A stretch of DNA of 64,000 bases from NCBI GenBank assembly GCA_963942565.1, contig OZ012695.1, positions 8,303,584 to 8,367,583 of the forward strand, in the 5' to 3' direction. The notes under the pieces were generated by a model. That model was not told the DNA's origin and searched no databases. It saw nothing but the letters and a program-made list of their open reading frames with translations. This stretch comes from Maea johnstoni. Lineage: Eukaryota; Annelida; Polychaeta; Spionida; Magelonidae. The translations under genes and the position numbers were made by a program. Shown here piece after piece: positions 62,125 to 64,000 of the stretch (position 1 is the first letter of the stretch; every line of letters starts with the position of its first letter).

Positions 62125-62700
62125 CACATTGGAAACACCTTGATATGAGCTTTATATTTGTGCAATAACCAAACAGTTACAGTATGAGTAGCAAGTGACC
62201 GATAGCATAAAAATTACTTTGAGTTTAACCTGTTTCAAAATTGTCATTTCGATACAGATCTGAGTAATATCAGTAATTTTAAATATAATACCAGCAGTCA
62301 TAAAGTTATTACTTTGTAATCTGTGACAGGATGCTGTCTCATCATGGCGCATATGACCCCCCCCCACCCCCCCCCCCCCCAAACAAAACAACATAAAAAA
62401 ATGCCTTCAACTGAGTGCTATCTATACACCTTGATTCCCATCCACAATAGGGGCCTGTTCTGATAGCTGTCTCTCACCACTGTTCATGTTCAAATCCCAT
62501 ACGGGGCATGTGAGAAAGTTGCCGTTGACTTTGTGTTAGGTGTTGTTTTTCGCCAGGCACTCCAGTTTCCTGCATCAGTTACAACTGGCTAGTCACGACT
62601 TAGCCTCAAAATTCCAAATCCAAACCCATTCACAACCATAACCTTGCTATCCTTAAAACAAGTACATCTCATATTATCTTGACAGTACTTTGATTGGCAA
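62125..62700. other. No gene; C-rich run
   Basis: Poly-C with one A break at about 62357-62380. No coding signal. Confidence 0.35.
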
Positions 62701-62703
62701 TTG

Positions 62704-63643
62704 TCCCCTAATTTCGAGCCCTGAGTACTCAGAGTTCTTCTCAGAGGGGCCTCTGAAGTTGAGCAGAGCTTGAGTTTAGATCCCAGTCAGATTTGAGCGT
62801 TCCTGGCATGCTTTGCGGTAGCAAATTGTCCCCCCTCAAATATCCGCTTAATACCTGTCATGCATAACAAGTCTAAACAGTGCCTAGCTTTTGATGGTTG
62901 AGGAAATGGTATTTATAATTATTCAGCAAAACCTGTCTAATTTCAAATCACTACAATATATCTCACATGCCATTGCTTAGGGTTGGATTTGAACCCTAGC
63001 AGTGATGAAAGACAAGGACCAGTCACTCAGTGGTAATGTCTTGAAGGTTGAGTATAGATCCCAGTCAGATTTGAGTGTTCCCGGCATGCTTTGCAGTCTA
63101 GTGACATCACCTTAAATATACGCTCGTCATGTCCTCGATGTAGTTCTACCTAGTCCTTTCAGATAGATTTTGTGATTAAATGGCTATTGTTCACAAACTC
63201 AAATATTATCCGTGGCAGCGATATATATATCCACATATATTGTTCACAGAAGTTTGGAAATTATTCCTTTCGTTTTTATTGAGATATTTCACCACAAACG
63301 TGCTTGACAATGCACGTCGTAGCAATTGCGGTAGACCAAGCCGGTGTGCCGCAGATGCAAAAATTATGTGACTTGTTTTTAAAAAATTGAATTAAAAAGA
63401 CTTCATTTCAAAATTTTGGTCAAACATTTGAACAAAATTTGTTTGTTTAGCGATATTGTCCTTTATGTGCCATTAGGAAACTAAATGTAGCTCTATATGA
63501 GCTTTGACCTTCCCGTGACGACCTAATACCGCAAATCATGCCAGGAACGCTCAAATCTGACTGGGATCTAAACTCAAGCTCTGCTCAACTTCAGAGGCCC
63601 CTCTGAGAAGAACTCTGAGTACTCGGGGCTCGAAATTAGGGGG
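62704..63643. repeat. Inverted repeat, 117-bp arms, nested with MITE ends
   Basis: Arm 62704-62820 and arm 63527-63643 are reverse complements (CTCAGAGGGGCCTCTGAAG, GAGCAGAGCTTGAGTTTAGA, CCCAGTCAGATTTGAGCG). A partial direct copy lies at 63047-63096. Each arm's outer edge is a CAGGGCTCGAAATTAG-type end pointing outward. Confidence 0.75.
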
Positions 63644-63798
63644 TGCTGGGAGCCCAGGGCTCCCTTGAATACTCCTGCGGCTCCCTCAAATTTCTGCAGG
63701 GAGCCCAAAGATGTACTGTTTGCTATACACAACACCTTTAGGAAAGCTTATGAAGATGCAATTGGGCTCCCTGGAAAAAATCGTAATTTCGAGCCCTG
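63624..63798. mobile_element. MITE with CRGGGCTCGAAATTA ends
   Basis: 175 bp with inverted ends CGGGGCTCGAAATTA and TAATTTCGAGCCCTG, GTACT directly outside both. Inside, GGGAGCCCAGGGCTCCC and further GGGAGCCC/GGGCTCCC palindromes. It resembles the 55504-55848 element in ends and 5-bp flanks. Confidence 0.6.
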
Positions 63799-64000
63799 GT
63801 ACTGTAAATTCTCAGAAATTTAGACCGCTATAATTATCTTGCAAAATAGTTATTGGAGAAATGTGGACCACCCTTGATCTATCGATACCGCTGGTAGTAG
63901 CTGATCGATTCACAAAGTATGGGCAACTATAACTCTGCTTTGTCAATATCTTCATAAAACATATTCCACTCTCAACCAATAAAAATTGTAATTATTAAGA

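Overview
This is eukaryotic, animal DNA. It is AT-rich and crowded with simple repeats, LINE and SINE fragments and small non-autonomous DNA transposons. The animal call rests on a C-type lectin exon and a phosphoinositide 3-kinase regulatory subunit (SH2, inter-SH2 coiled coil, SH2). The repeat style (LINEs with ATT or AATAC tails, tRNA-derived SINEs, long TA and AAT arrays) suggests a marine invertebrate, but the species or phylum cannot be named from sequence alone.

Layout. 1-4.4 kb holds half a C-type lectin domain exon, two LINE fragments, a 200-base assembly gap and one GC-rich coding-like exon on the minus strand (1855-2627). 4.44-14.28 kb is a single 32-bp minisatellite of about 307 copies with higher-order structure. 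14.4-31 kb is gene-poor and carries a tandemly duplicated SINE-headed segment, several long inverted repeats, a 180-bp tandem repeat and two LINE 3' ends. 31-46 kb is dominated by TA and AAT microsatellites, TTAA-flanked MITEs, a full-length-looking SINE, a LINE 3' end with a zinc knuckle and a Harbinger-like element. 46.8-48.1 kb (minus) is the one convincing gene: an uninterrupted 414-codon p85/p55-like PI3K adaptor. 48-64 kb holds weak single-exon candidates (52.4, 54.2 and 60.56 kb), possible promoters and three inverted-repeat or MITE families.

Links between parts are inferred only. The p55-like gene has a splice acceptor just 5' of its ATG, so a non-coding first exon probably lies upstream on the minus strand; a CpG-richer segment with a donor at 57385 is one candidate. 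A CpG-rich segment with a donor at 15205 (minus) could be the first exon of the gene containing exon 1855-2627, which would place the giant minisatellite in an intron. No rRNA gene, genuine tRNA gene, CRISPR array or endogenous virus was recognised.
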